A stretch of DNA of 64,000 nucleotides. It comes from Diadophis punctatus similis (taxonomy: Eukaryota; Chordata; Lepidosauria; Squamata; Dipsadidae). Shown here piece after piece: positions 48,857 to 59,121 of the stretch. The notes under the pieces are model-generated. The model was not told the DNA's origin. It worked only from the letters and a program-made list of their open reading frames with translations, and made no database searches. The position numbers were made by a program, and so were the translations under genes. The stretch is from contig JALIGW010000002.1 in NCBI GenBank assembly GCA_023053685.1, forward strand, positions 40,384,720 to 40,448,719. Direction: 5' to 3'. Each line of letters begins with the position of its first letter. Position 1 is the first letter of the stretch.

Positions 48857-50133
48857 AAAACTGTCAAATCCAAAAAGGCAAGCATATAAAATCTCTTTCA
48901 AGCTGAAAGTCGTGAAATATGCTGAGGAACATGGAAACAGAGCAGCGGAGAAACATTTTGGACCACCTCCAACTGAAAAAATGATAAGAATGTGGAAGAA
49001 ACAGGTGGATCAGATGCAAAAGGCAAAGGATAAAAGCAAGCACAACTTTCGTGGGCTTCCAGCAAAGTGGCCACAGTTAGAGGAGGAAATAAGAGACTGG
49101 ATTACAGGTCACCGGAACAGTGGCTTTGCAGTCACCACAAAAATGGTGATGTATGAAGCCAAATGCATTGCTATACAGAAAGGCATTCAGGATTTTACTG
49201 GATCACCATCGTGGTGCTTCAGATTTATGAGGCGATATGGCCTTGCTATGCGCACCAAAACTAGAATTGCACAAAAAATGCCAAAGGAGTATGAATCTAA
49301 GATTCTGTCTTTTCATACTTTTGTGATAAACTCCAGGAAGAAAAATAATTTTGAAATTGGACAGATTGGGAATATGGATGAAGTCCCTCTAACTTTTGAT
49401 GTGCCATCAAATAGGACTGTTGATGTGAAAGGTGCCAAAAGCATAACTGTGAAAACCTCAGGACATGAGAAAACACATTACACGGTTGTGTTGTCCTGCT
49501 GTGCAGATGGCACCAAATTGCCACCAATGTTAATATTTAAAAGGAAAACCTTCCCAAAAGAAGTGATTCCAAGAGGTGTTGTTGTGCATGTCCATGAGAA
49601 AGGATGGATGGACGAACATGGCATGAAGGTATGGATTGAAAAAGTGTGGTCCAAACGTCGTGGAGGGCTTCTGAAAAAACCAGCATTATTAGTGCTCGAC
49701 CAGTTTAGAGCACATATTAGTGAAACCACAAAGAAAAGATTCAAAGAAGAGAAGACTCATCTAGCTGTAATTCCTGGGGGGTCTAACGTGCCAGTTGCAA
49801 CCTCTTGATGTTTCCATCAATAAGCCATTCAAAGTGTACATGCGAGAAGAGTGGAACAAATGGATAGCTGCTGGTAATCATGATCTGACACCCTCTGGTC
49901 TAATGAGGAGGCCCACTATCACTCAAGTTTGTGAATGGGTGAAAACACCATGGAACTCAGTGAAGGACGAAATTGTTACACAGTCCTTCAAAAAATGTGG
50001 CATTAGCAATGCCTTAGATGGAACTGAAGATGGTATCATTTATGAAGGTAGCGAAGAAAGTGATTGTGAACTGATCTGCTTAAACTCTGACACCAGCGAC
50101 AATGAGGAGTTCTTGGGGTTTCCAGAAAATTAG
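48857..50133 (+). pseudogene. Pogo/Tigger-like transposase exon, one frameshift
   Basis: A DNA-binding and cut-and-paste transposase of the pogo/CENP-B/JRK group. It begins with a psq-type HTH (FKLKVVKYAEEHGNRAAEKH, from 48897), then a CENP-B-type HTH (about 49053-49180, 'FRGLPAKWPQLEEEI'), then the DDE_1-type core. The acidic residues visible are Asp in NMDEVPL (49377-49379), Asp in LVLDQFRAH (49698-49700) and Asp in QPLDVS (49807-49809). The frame closes at TGA 49806-49808. The downstream frame, shifted by one base, carries the third Asp and an acidic tail (DGTEDGIIYEGSEESD). The shift maps to six G (49776-49781), one base more than the frame needs. The rest is open, so the copy is recent. 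It could also be an assembly error in a homopolymer. Confidence 0.85.
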
Positions 50134-50209
50134 AGTGCTTGAACCTTAAAGTCTCTCTTCATTTGTTAATGACAGTGATGATGGTTCTTAACACTGCTGT
50201 TGAGTTTAC

Positions 50210-50335
50210 ATTGTTGTAAAAAGTATACATGTTGTAAAAAGTATACATAGTTATAAAAAGTATACTTGTAAAAAGTATACATAGTTATAAAAAGTATACA
50301 TGTTGTAAAAAGTATACATAGTTGTAGAAAGTATT
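50210..50335. repeat. Tandem repeat, unit about 20 bp
   Basis: About seven variants of 'gttgtaaaaagtatacat', alternating with 'agttataaaaagtatac', in the 3' region of the pogo element just before its right end. Confidence 0.9.
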
Positions 50336-50470
50336 CTGCTATACTGTTATTTTATTAAATAATATATTACTACACCATTTGGTTCAGAATACTTTTTTCC
50401 TTGATTTCCTCCTCTAAAATCTAGGTGCGTCCTATACTCCGGTGCGTCCTATACTCCGAAAAATACGGTA

Positions 50471-50690
50471 AGTAGTCTTTGCTTAATAACCATTCGTTCA
50501 ATGACCGAACATATGCTTCAGTGCTTAACAAATTGTAGTCATGACCAGTCCTCAAGATACTGCTGTTGCAATTCTCCCAGAACCATGTGATCCAAATTCA
50601 GGGGCTTCACAACCTGTTTGCATTTATGACTGCAGTGTGATAGCCTCCTTTTGTGCCTTACAAGGATGTCCTGAGGATGTCAAATAAGGT
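50471..50690. repeat. Family A element, partial
   Basis: 'agtagtctttgcttaataac' followed by 'cattcgttcaatgaccgaac', then 'accatgtgatccaaattc' and 'gcatttatgactgcagtgtg'. It begins at the TA where the pogo element inserted, so the pogo element may have landed at its end. Confidence 0.6.
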
Positions 50691-51032
50691 GGGTGGGCAC
50701 AATCCTGTATGGTGATGCATGTAAAAGAGGGCAGAACTTCGATTGCATAATTGTGGCCGTCAGTTTGACTTATTTGGGTTTCCTTTCACTGGACACTCCT
50801 AGGACTTTGTCCAATTAAAAAAGCAGAACAAAAAACAGCAATTAGCCAGATACGCCAAGTTTATCTTGCTTATCTGCAAGACCTGTCTTTGGCGTATTCA
50901 ATGAACCATGCCTCAGGCTGATACATGAAAATAGCAGTACCCCTGCTTCTGGTCTTTATCTTGATCACAAAACCTACTAATTATCAGAATGCCAAAATAC
51001 AAAATCTATGAAAAGATTATAATTTTGGTAGA
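50691..51032. other. Intergenic, nothing recognised
   Basis: No ORF or repeat recognised between the family A piece and duplication copy 2. Confidence 0.4.
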
Positions 51033-51217
51033 TGAATAAACTATTTATTCTACAAGCTTGCTAGTATAATAAAATTACTCCATAATGCTTTTTCATGATT
51101 TCCTACACAGAGATATTTTATTTCTCTTCTGCTTTTTGATGATGTTCCATTCTATTAATACCAGGATGAGTAAGAATTTTCTGATACTAGCTAATTGTCT
51201 TTGCAATCTGGCAGACA
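51033..51217. repeat. Direct duplication, copy 2
   Basis: Matches copy 1 (47132-47375) apart from the LINE tail present only in copy 1. Confidence 0.85.
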
Positions 51218-51635
51218 AAGACAATTAAAATTTGGCAGTCAGAGAGCAGCTACTAAAAGAATTCAGTTTCAAAGATAAATAGTTAATGGAACAGTAGGAA
51301 AACCTTCCAATAAATATCCCATTACTTATAAGGTTCGTTTACACTCCATGAGCAATTTTGTTATACTGGCAACTATCATTACATCTAAAGCATTTCATTG
51401 CGATTTGCTATTGACTCCAAAACAATGTGTGGAAGTGGAAAAGGAAACAGATGAATAACCAGATTTATTGCCATCACATATAGAAGGTAGAATTATAATC
51501 CAACAACTGAAGGCCACAGACTCTTCCTACCTAGAATATAAAATCATATGGCTGAATGAAAGGCATTTAGGTGGTAGTATACATCCAGTAAAGGGGAGTC
51601 CATGACCTCTCTGAATAATTCATATCAGTATCAAA

Positions 51636-51909
51636 CGGGCGGGTTGCTCTCTTACCTTGCTACCGGAGCTCTGCACGTGCATCGCCACATGCCCGTGCCC
51701 CTCTGCGCATGCGCGGAAGCAAAATCTCAGTGAAATCTTGCAAGGGGATGCACGCGTGTGCGTGATTTTGCCAAGATTTTGTTTCTGCGCATGTGCGGAA
51801 GCAAAAAAGCCCAAAAATACAGAACCGGAGCAGCCACGCTCAAATAGCGCCATCTGCTGGCCGCTACAGATACTGTAGAGTGGGCCGCACCGGTTGGAAC
51901 CCACCACTG
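51636..51909. mobile_element. hAT-N1 element
   Basis: The left end CGGGCGGGTTGCT has lost the family's leading CA; the right end is GGAACCCACCACTG. Perfect 8-bp duplication GTATCAAA (51628-51635 and 51910-51917). The interior has 'ctctgcgcatgcgcggaagc' and 'ttctgcgcatgtgcggaagc'. Confidence 0.88.
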
Positions 51910-52059
51910 GTATCAAACTAGTCATATTGTTGCTCTTATTGTTAGCCAAGTTTTTGTAACATTAAATTGGACTATGATACACAATACTGATAAAAGGGTT
52001 TCCTAGGCAAGGACTGACTTCACCCTACAATATAAGTGAAATGCATACTTGGGGAAAAA

Positions 52060-53110
52060 AAAGTCCTTTGTAATCTTAATCAGAATTATTGTAAATTAAA
52101 GCAGAAGGAAGAAGGGCAGAGGTCCATAGACGCGGATAGAAAAGTGAACATTAAGGATGTGGACAAGGCAAGAGGATGGGAGGGTAATCAAATCCTCAAC
52201 CCAGCAGTAGAGAGACCAGCAAGCAGTGTAATCCCCAATCTCCAGGCAATAACAGGAGAAAATGAAAATCTCACCAGGAAATGTAAATTAGGTATCATTG
52301 AAACATGGTGGGATGAGAATCATAGCTGGAATGTAGAACTCCGATATTATTCATTCAAAAGAAATAGACTCAGTAAAAAGAAAGTCCTTTGGCTTTCTAA
52401 TCTTAATATGCATTTGCCCATTAATTCATATTTCAAAATATAGAAGTTCAAAGCATTTTGGGAAGATGAAAAGGAGTATAAACAAAATAGTACCATTGGG
52501 AGAATTTACTGAAAGCAATATTTTAAAACAAAGGATGTGAAGTGTGCCTTCCTACTCTCAATGATTTTAAAGAAGGAGGCTATAATGGTAATGGAAGACT
52601 TCAACTACCCTGAGATCTGCTGGAAAATTAACTCAGCTAAAAGAATTAGATCTAAGAGACATCTGATCTCTCTTGGTGACAGTTTAATTTTTCAGAAAGT
52701 AGAACAAGAGGTCAGGCAGCCTTGACCTAATACTGACCATCTGAGAGGAACTGATTGATGGACTAAAGTTATCAGACACCATGAAGGAAAGCAAGCTTAT
52801 CTTGCCAAAGTTCAAGATAACTAGGGGAGGAAATGCTGAGAAGTCAGTCATGACCTTTGGACATCAGGAATACAGATTTTAATCAGATAGAGCAGAGATT
52901 GGAAATGGGGGGCAGGATATGATATTTTTAAGGAAAGGATGTGCTCAAAATCATGAAGGATATTCAAGTTGAATATAATGAAGATATCCTGAAAAGTGAG
53001 ATGCTGAAAGTACAAATTATTCAAGGAAATATGGGAAGAAATGTTAAGAGGCTGGCAAGGACAGATAGAGAGCTCCCAGCGTCCAAGGTAGACCAAATTT
53101 AGAAGCCAAA
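52060..53110 (+). mobile_element. CR1-like LINE, endonuclease region, decayed
   Basis: The frame at 52036-52443 contains 'LGIIETWWDENHSWNVELRY', and the frame at 52537-52725 contains 'VMEDFNYPEICWKINSA'. These are two blocks of the apurinic endonuclease domain of CR1 ORF2 in the right order (compare 'GDFNYPDICW'). Stops and shifts follow. A pogo-type MITE (53237-53628) interrupts the region. Confidence 0.8.
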
Positions 53111-53236
53111 GACACACAAGCGAATGCCACTTTATTATAAGGGTATAGTAACAAAATGTTGAAAGTCTGAATGTGTCTCTCCTTTTATCTTCATGAAAAC
53201 TAGAGACGGTCACACATGAGGCACTTTCTCAAATTA

Positions 53237-53628
53237 CTGTATTTTTCAGACTATAAGACGCACCTAGCTTTTGGGGAGGAAAACAAGAAAAAAAAATCTG
53301 CCTCTGCCTCCCAGCAATTTGCCTCCTTGCAGCAAACAGCAAACAGCCTGGTCAGCTTCAGCACAGCCTGCTTAGCACAAGCAGCTGATTGGCGGTTGGA
53401 TCTGCCTCCCGGAATACCACCTAACAGCTGTTCCAGGCTGCGGGGATCACCGCCGCCACCACCTATCGCCGCCTCTGCACGCCCCATTTTTGGTTTGCGT
53501 GCATCCCGGAGGGTGGAGGCCAGCGGGTGGGTGGGGCTTTGGCAAAATTCGGTCTATAAGATGCACAGACATTTCCACCCACTTTGGGGGGGGGGGGAGA
53601 GTGTGTCTTATACACCAAAAAAATACGG
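53237..53628. mobile_element. Pogo/Tigger-type MITE
   Basis: Ends CTGTATTTTTCAGACTATAA and TACACCAAAAAAATACGG (reverse complement CCGTATTTTTTTGGTGTA), with TA on both sides (53235-53236 and 53629-53630). It is more diverged than the copies at 6.2 and 47.4 kb. The 173-codon frame across it is spurious. Confidence 0.82.
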
Positions 53629-53719
53629 TACATTTCTGCCCTGGATTCAGATGTCTTCTATCAGATTATTGCCTCATTTGCAGCTCTCCCTCCTGTTCTT
53701 CAAGGTTATTCCTTCTTCC

Positions 53720-53930
53720 CATTACAGGAGTCACTGATAAGTTGAGAAGTAAAAAGGTACAGTATAAGAAATGGAAAGAGGAGCTAATAACTGAACTGAT
53801 AGTTTTTAAACTCCAGAATGAGAGAAGGCAAAATGGGTTTGAGATTTATATCAAAAAACAGAAAAAGTTAAAAGGTCATTGGCTTGCTAAATGGGAAAGA
53901 TTCATTCAGCTTCAGTCTTCCCTGTAAGGT
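53720..53930 (+). mobile_element. Likely continuation of the CR1 remnant
   Basis: The frame here reads 'DKLRSKKVQYKKWKEE', resembling the linker between endonuclease and RT in CR1 ORF2 ('LRHKKEVYKRWKQG'-like). Together with 52060-53110 it suggests the MITE landed inside one CR1 copy. Confidence 0.45.
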
Positions 53931-54030
53931 CCTAATCCTGTGCATAGACACAGGATTAAAAACACTAAACGGCAAATATAAAAGAGGGAAAGGTGCTTTT
54001 CATTGTTATGGGTATAGCCACTATCTAGAC

Positions 54031-54403
54031 CAAGGGTGTCAAACTCAAGGCGCAGGGGCTGAATCCAGCCCGCAGGGTGCTTAGATCTTTCCTGCAGGGC
54101 CATCCTGGAAACAGCGATGGACCGGCCCACGGTGCCTCTGGCAGCGAAAATGGAGCTCAGGAGGGCTGCGTGTGGCCCTCTTGAGCTCCATTTTCACTGG
54201 CAGAGGGTTGCATGAGGCCGTCGCAACCAAACATGGAGCTCGGGAGCCCATTTTCACTGGCAGAGCACTTGGGCCACCACAGGCACGCCCGACACGAGTG
54301 ACATCAAGCTGGCCATGCCCACCCTGGCCACACCCACCCTGCCCCCCCAAGGTCAAACACAATCCTGATGCGGCCCTCAATGAAATTGAGTTTGACACCC
54401 CTG
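54031..54403. mobile_element. hAT-N2 element
   Basis: Ends CAAGGGTGTCAAACTC and GAGTTTGACACCCCTG; flanks ATCTAGAC (54023-54030) and GTCTAGAC (54404-54411), 7 of 8 identical. It is similar to 31972-32341 in reverse orientation. Confidence 0.85.
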
Positions 54404-54766
54404 GTCTAGACTGTTTGACTCTGCACTGCTCCCTGGATGTGTCTGGCAGTTCATCTGAATGCCCTGTCTGTCTTTATCCCAGACTAAACAAATCCAGATT
54501 AAACACCCACTTTTCTGACTTGCTTTTCTAGTCTATGTGGGAAGCCTTTTTTTCCTCCCATTAGAGTACTATTTTAAAAATGACAAGGGCAAACAGCAGT
54601 ACATTGTGAATTGTGTAGTATTGCTCCAAAGTCTCTTCAGTCTTTAATACTGAATAATCAGAATAAATCAGAGTGAGACCTAGGAAAATGTTCCCATTCT
54701 TCTCTCCTCCCCTCTAGGATCTCCTTGTTGCATTTATTTTGGCAAAATGGATTTTTGAGCAGGATG

Positions 54767-55032
54767 TGTCAGAGTTACGCAATAAATCAGAAGCTTCAGA
54801 AGATAACTGCATTTTGCTGATTCAAATAACTTCTTTATAAGTAGAATAAAACATTAACAATACCACACTTTGTTTCAGATCACATGTTGAGATGTTTTCA
54901 TAGCAAGCTTTAATGGTGGACAGACTAAACCACACCCTTCTTCTTGCTAAGTTTCTGGACATGCTCAATTAACACTTCAGCCGGATTGGCTGACTCAATC
55001 ACATGGCTCTCCCAGTCATGAATATTCCAACA
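54767..55032 (-). repeat. copia 3' LTR
   Basis: On the element strand it begins TGTTGGAATATTCATGACTG and ends GTAACTCTGACA. It carries a TATA-like CTTATAAAG (54833-54841 on the plus strand). The gag-pol stop lies 17 bases inside it. Confidence 0.96.
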
Positions 55033-58000
55033 CTCCTCCCTTCATTACTGGGAGAGACATCAGACCTATTGGATTTAAACATTTCCTATAATGGACACCA
55101 CCCAATGGTTTGGTCATCATGTCTGCTAAATTATCCTCTGAAGAACAATGATGTAAACTTATCAATTTTTCTTTTACAGCTTCCCTGACATTACAATACT
55201 TAATGTCCACATGTTTACTTCTGTTCTTCACTCTGTCACCTGTTGCCATTTTTATACAAGCAGCATTATCTTCATAAACAGTTACAGCTTCATTTACATT
55301 TACATTTAAATCTTGTAACAACTGTACATACCAAACTACTTCAGAACATAACTCAGACAATGCAATAAACTCTGCTTCAGCAGTTGAAATAGCAACCGTT
55401 GTTTGTTTTCTGGACTTCCAACCAACTAAAGCCCCTCCAAACATTATTACAATTCCAGAATTAGACTTTCTGGTTTTTACATCATTTGCATAATCACTAT
55501 CAACATAACATTTCAATTTTAATTCTTCAGTGACCTGTATTTGAAGACCCAAATTCACAGTTCCCTTCAAATACCTGAGAATTCTTTTCACACCCATCCA
55601 ATGCAACTTTGTAGGTGTAGCAGTAAAGCGACTTAGAATGCTCACTGCACAAGCTATGTCTGGTCTGGACCACTGTGACAGATATAACAGACTCCCTATT
55701 GCAGAGTGATATATCTCCTGATCACAGGCTTCACTTTTGTCCTCACCCAAACTATTGTAAAAATCTGTGCTCATAGGTGTAGGAGCAATATTACAATCTT
55801 TCATGTTATACTTCTCTAATAATTGTTCAATTTTTCTCCTTTGACTGAGAATATAACCCTTTTCAGTTTTTTGTATCTCTACACCAAGATAATTCTTTAT
55901 TTCTCCCAAATTCTTTAATTCAAATTTCTTTTCTAACTTATTAGCAAATTCTTCAACTTGTGATGCATCCTTTGCAATGAAACAAAGATCATCCACAAAT
56001 GCTAATAGTAGACAATTCCCACCTTGTAACTTTCCAGTGTATATGCAACCATCAGCTTTGCAACTCTTGAACCCAAGACCTTTCAATGCAGTATCTAAAC
56101 AGATATTCCAATTTCTGGCTGACTGCTTCAGCCCATAAATAGCCTTGTTCAATTTATACACCATGTTAGGCTTTTTATTTTCATACCCTGGCGCTTGAAC
56201 CATATAAATTTCTTCCTCTAATTCAGCATTGAGAAATGCAGTGGTTATATCAAAATGCCAAATTCTATGCCTGTATGCTGATGCTAATGCCAGTGCTAGT
56301 CTTATGCTCTCAGCTTTTACAGTTGGCGCGAACACCTCATCATAGTGCACATTCTTTAATTGAGAAAAACCTTGTGCCACCAACCTTGCCTTATACTGTA
56401 CTTCATTATTGGGTAATACCTTTTTCTTATATACCCACTTACATCCTACAGCTTTCGTACCCTGTGGCAAAGTCACAGATGTGAACACTTCATGATCTCC
56501 CATGGATTTCATCTCTTTATCCATGGCTTTCTTCCACTTTTCTTGTTCAACTTTTGGTAATGCCAATACTTCCTTATAGTTTCTTGGCTCATACCACACA
56601 TTACACACTTTAACTTTACTGGCAGAATACCTGTCTGGCGGAACCCCTCTGTTCCTACGCTCTGACCTACGTGGCATTGCCTGTTCTTGTGTTTCAAGCT
56701 TTTCTGGCTTCATATCTTGTTCAGACTCTCCTCCCTGAACATAGACACCTTCAGAAAATGATTCACCATCATTACATGAGTTATTGTCACTAAGTGGATC
56801 ACCGTCACTAAGTGGATCACCGTCGCTAAGTGAGACATTTTCAGAATTTGCATCAATTCTGTTCCAATTTTGTTCTGCAAAACTAGCAGACCTTGAAATC
56901 ACTATCCTTTTACTTCCATCGCTAAAGCGATACCCTTTTGAGCCTGGCTCATAGCCCACAAATCTGAGCTTTCTAGCCTTTTGTTGTCCCTTTCTTCTGA
57001 TTGCCTTTGGAATATGTACCCATGCAGTACTTCCAAATATTTTTAAATGTGCTAGAGAAGGCTTTCTCCCATATAGCATTGCATATGGAGTATTATTGAT
57101 GGATGAACTCCACAACCTATTTACTAAATAATTGGCAGTCAGTATGGCTTCACCCCAATATGACCTGCTCATACCAGAATCCTCCAGTAATGAGTCTTTC
57201 ATTGTTTGCAAAACACCATTCCTCCTTTCAGCCACTCCGTTCTCCCCCGGTGTGTAAGGATTTGTGCGCCTGTGTCTTATTCCCAATTGTCTCAACCATT
57301 GTTGAAAATTTGTTGACATAAATTCAGAACCTCTGTCAGTTTGCAACTGACATACCTGTTGTTTGTACCTTCTCTCTACAAAACTTAACCATTGCTTAAA
57401 TTGCTGTAGCACCTCTGTTTTACTCTTAAGTAAGTAGCAAAACCCAAACCTGCTGTAGTCATCCACAATGACCAGCGCATACTTTGCTCCTCCCAAACTG
57501 GCTTGCATAGGCCCAATTAAATCAGCATGCACCAGTTCTAGAGCTTTTGTGGTTTGTCTTGTGCTAAACTTGCTCACTGGGAATGCTTTGGATTTCGATG
57601 CTTTGCATACTGCACAATCCAAATATGCCTTACATCCCTTCAAATCTAATCCTTCTGCAAATTCTTTCATTTGTTGAACAACCTTAAAATTAGCATGACC
57701 AAGTCGTCTGTGCAGAAGATGAACACATGAATTGTGTTCTGCTACATTTTTAACTATCTGGGAACAATGTGGCACCTTTTGTCCCTGCAATACATAAAGA
57801 TTATCCTCTTTTATGCCCTGTGCACAAACATTCCCATTTCTTTGGATGATACACTTCCCATTAACAAATGTGGTTTCATAACCTTGCTTGTCTAAACTAG
57901 ACACACTTAACAAATTATGCTCCATTTCAGGTATACATAACACATCAGTAAACCTGGAGTCCAAATATGGAATTTGCACATCGCATCTTCCAATGATTTT

Positions 58001-59005
58001 AGCCTTTTGACCATTGGCTAAGGCCACTTCTTCATGGTTTCCTGGGAAAAATCTGGAAAATAAGTCAGAATTATTAACAATTGTTTGACTAGCCCCACTG
58101 TCAATCAACCATTTGTCTCTATTGTTATTATAACAAACTTTTGCAACTGCAATCTGTCCTTGCAAATAATGTCTCTTGTCTTGCATATTTCTTCTCTGTG
58201 CACAGCTTTTCTGCAGATGATTGGTCTCTCCACAAATGAAACACGCTTTCTTAACTTGCTTGCAGAATTGTTGCTGTGTAACTTGATCTCTCCTGCCTCT
58301 GCTCTCCTCTTGTCTGCAGATACCTCGGCTGTTGCTAGAGATAGGCAGCCTGTGGAAAATTTTGCTGGAGACTTGCTGTAAGTTTCCACTGTACTCCTTG
58401 TTGGGCCCCTGCCTGTGGAATTTTCCATCAGCATGGCTGAAAAGCCTTTTCTCATATTCATTCAATAAACACGATTTCAAAGCCTCCAAATTCAAATCTG
58501 CTTCTGGCTTACTTTCAAAAATAGCTGATACAGTCTCCCAGCTCTGATCCAAACTATTTAACACTAATAAAACTTTTTGGGACTCTGGAAACTTTACTCC
58601 ACGTTGCTCCAATTTTAGAAAATTAGACTGCATTTTCATTAAATGATCTTCCATAGAATCTCCTGGCTGCATACTGGCTCTAAAAAGCTTTCTTGAAAGT
58701 TGGACCACATTACACGCAGAAACATTGACATGTACTGCTTTCAATTTCTGCCATATTTCTTTTGCAGACTTTAATTCAGCTACATTTAAGAATTGATCAT
58801 CCCCCAGACTTAAGAGAATATAAGCCATAGCTTTGTCATGAGCCTTTTGATCTGCTGCTCCAAGCACACCTTGTGGGGGGTCTGCTACGATGTCCCATAA
58901 TTCTTTTGCTTTCAAAAAACATTCCATTTTTGCAGCCCAAATTAAATAATTTTTCTTCCCCAATTTGGGTATTGGACTGTCTTTAAATTCCATAGCAGCA
59001 GCCAT
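55016..59005 (-). CDS. copia Gag-Pol polyprotein, intact
   Basis: A single 1329-residue frame encoding all replication functions of a Ty1/copia element, presumably cleaved by its own protease. Gag is about 1-290, with a CCHC zinc knuckle CFICGETNHLQKSC (C255, C258, H263, C268). The aspartic protease has IDSG (D302). Integrase has its HHCC finger (H432, H437, C464, C467) and DDE triad D495, D557, E593 with 35 residues between the last two. Reverse transcriptase is about 850-1090, with D919 in FDITTAF and the FVDD box (D1005, D1006). RNase H has D1169, E1210 and D1246. All key residues are present. A small GDPLSD heptad repeat lies between integrase and RT (about 728-740). The ATG at 59005 lies about 100 bases after the primer-binding site. 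Gag and Pol share one frame, as in insect copia, so the Gag excess may depend on splicing or protease. Confidence 0.97.
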   Translation of the reverse strand: MAAAMEFKDSPIPKLGKKNYLIWAAKMECFLKAKELWDIVADPPQGVLGAADQKAHDKAMAYILLSLGDDQFLNVAELKSAKEIWQKLKAVHVNVSACNVVQLSRKLFRASMQPGDSMEDHLMKMQSNFLKLEQRGVKFPESQKVLLVLNSLDQSWETVSAIFESKPEADLNLEALKSCLLNEYEKRLFSHADGKFHRQGPNKEYSGNLQQVSSKIFHRLPISSNSRGICRQEESRGRRDQVTQQQFCKQVKKACFICGETNHLQKSCAQRRNMQDKRHYLQGQIAVAKVCYNNNRDKWLIDSGASQTIVNNSDLFSRFFPGNHEEVALANGQKAKIIGRCDVQIPYLDSRFTDVLCIPEMEHNLLSVSSLDKQGYETTFVNGKCIIQRNGNVCAQGIKEDNLYVLQGQKVPHCSQIVKNVAEHNSCVHLLHRRLGHANFKVVQQMKEFAEGLDLKGCKAYLDCAVCKASKSKAFPVSKFSTRQTTKALELVHADLIGPMQASLGGAKYALVIVDDYSRFGFCYLLKSKTEVLQQFKQWLSFVERRYKQQVCQLQTDRGSEFMSTNFQQWLRQLGIRHRRTNPYTPGENGVAERRNGVLQTMKDSLLEDSGMSRSYWGEAILTANYLVNRLWSSSINNTPYAMLYGRKPSLAHLKIFGSTAWVHIPKAIRRKGQQKARKLRFVGYEPGSKGYRFSDGSKRIVISRSASFAEQNWNRIDANSENVSLSDGDPLSDGDPLSDNNSCNDGESFSEGVYVQGGESEQDMKPEKLETQEQAMPRRSERRNRGVPPDRYSASKVKVCNVWYEPRNYKEVLALPKVEQEKWKKAMDKEMKSMGDHEVFTSVTLPQGTKAVGCKWVYKKKVLPNNEVQYKARLVAQGFSQLKNVHYDEVFAPTVKAESIRLALALASAYRHRIWHFDITTAFLNAELEEEIYMVQAPGYENKKPNMVYKLNKAIYGLKQSARNWNICLDTALKGLGFKSCKADGCIYTGKLQGGNCLLLAFVDDLCFIAKDASQVEEFANKLEKKFELKNLGEIKNYLGVEIQKTEKGYILSQRRKIEQLLEKYNMKDCNIAPTPMSTDFYNSLGEDKSEACDQEIYHSAIGSLLYLSQWSRPDIACAVSILSRFTATPTKLHWMGVKRILRYLKGTVNLGLQIQVTEELKLKCYVDSDYANDVKTRKSNSGIVIMFGGALVGWKSRKQTTVAISTAEAEFIALSELCSEVVWYVQLLQDLNVNVNEAVTVYEDNAACIKMATGDRVKNRSKHVDIKYCNVREAVKEKLISLHHCSSEDNLADMMTKPLGGVHYRKCLNPIGLMSLPVMKGGVLEYS
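55033..55043 (-). other. copia polypurine tract
   Basis: GAAGGGAGGAG on the element strand, immediately before the 3' LTR; the expected plus-strand primer. It lies within the 3' end of the gag-pol frame. Confidence 0.8.
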
Positions 59006-59107
59006 CCTGCTTTACTTTTCTTCTCTGCCTGTTCCTTTAACAACACAGACAGCTTCTTATCAGCTTTAAATTACAATGCAGTTTTAACTTTACTTCTTGA
59101 GCGATTT

Positions 59108-59121
59108 CTGGGCCCATAACC
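59108..59121 (-). other. copia primer-binding site
   Basis: On the element strand GGTTATGGGCCCAG, directly after the 5' LTR. It is complementary to the anticodon arm of initiator-Met tRNA (CTGGGCCCATAACC), not to the tRNA 3' end. That is the half-tRNA priming known from Drosophila copia. Confidence 0.85.

Larger units (their letters stand above)
47382..50468 (+). mobile_element. Pogo/Tigger-like DNA transposon, near complete
   Basis: Inverted termini CCGTATTTTTCGGAGTATAG and its reverse complement, with TA on both sides (47380-47381 and 50469-50470). The right end has a small tandem duplication of 'ggtgcgtcctatactcc'. Contents in order: a GC-rich probable first coding exon with 84-100-bp tandem repeats, an intron full of palindromes, a transposase exon with HTH and DDD motifs, and a 3' region with a repeat array of about 20 bp per unit (50210-50335). 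It lies against duplication copy 1 on the left and a family A repeat on the right. One frameshift (49776-49781) appears to be the only lesion in the transposase exon. Confidence 0.92.

Noticed and set aside
53216..53737. 173-codon plus-strand frame
   Set aside because: Runs through a MITE and both of its borders; an accidental open frame.
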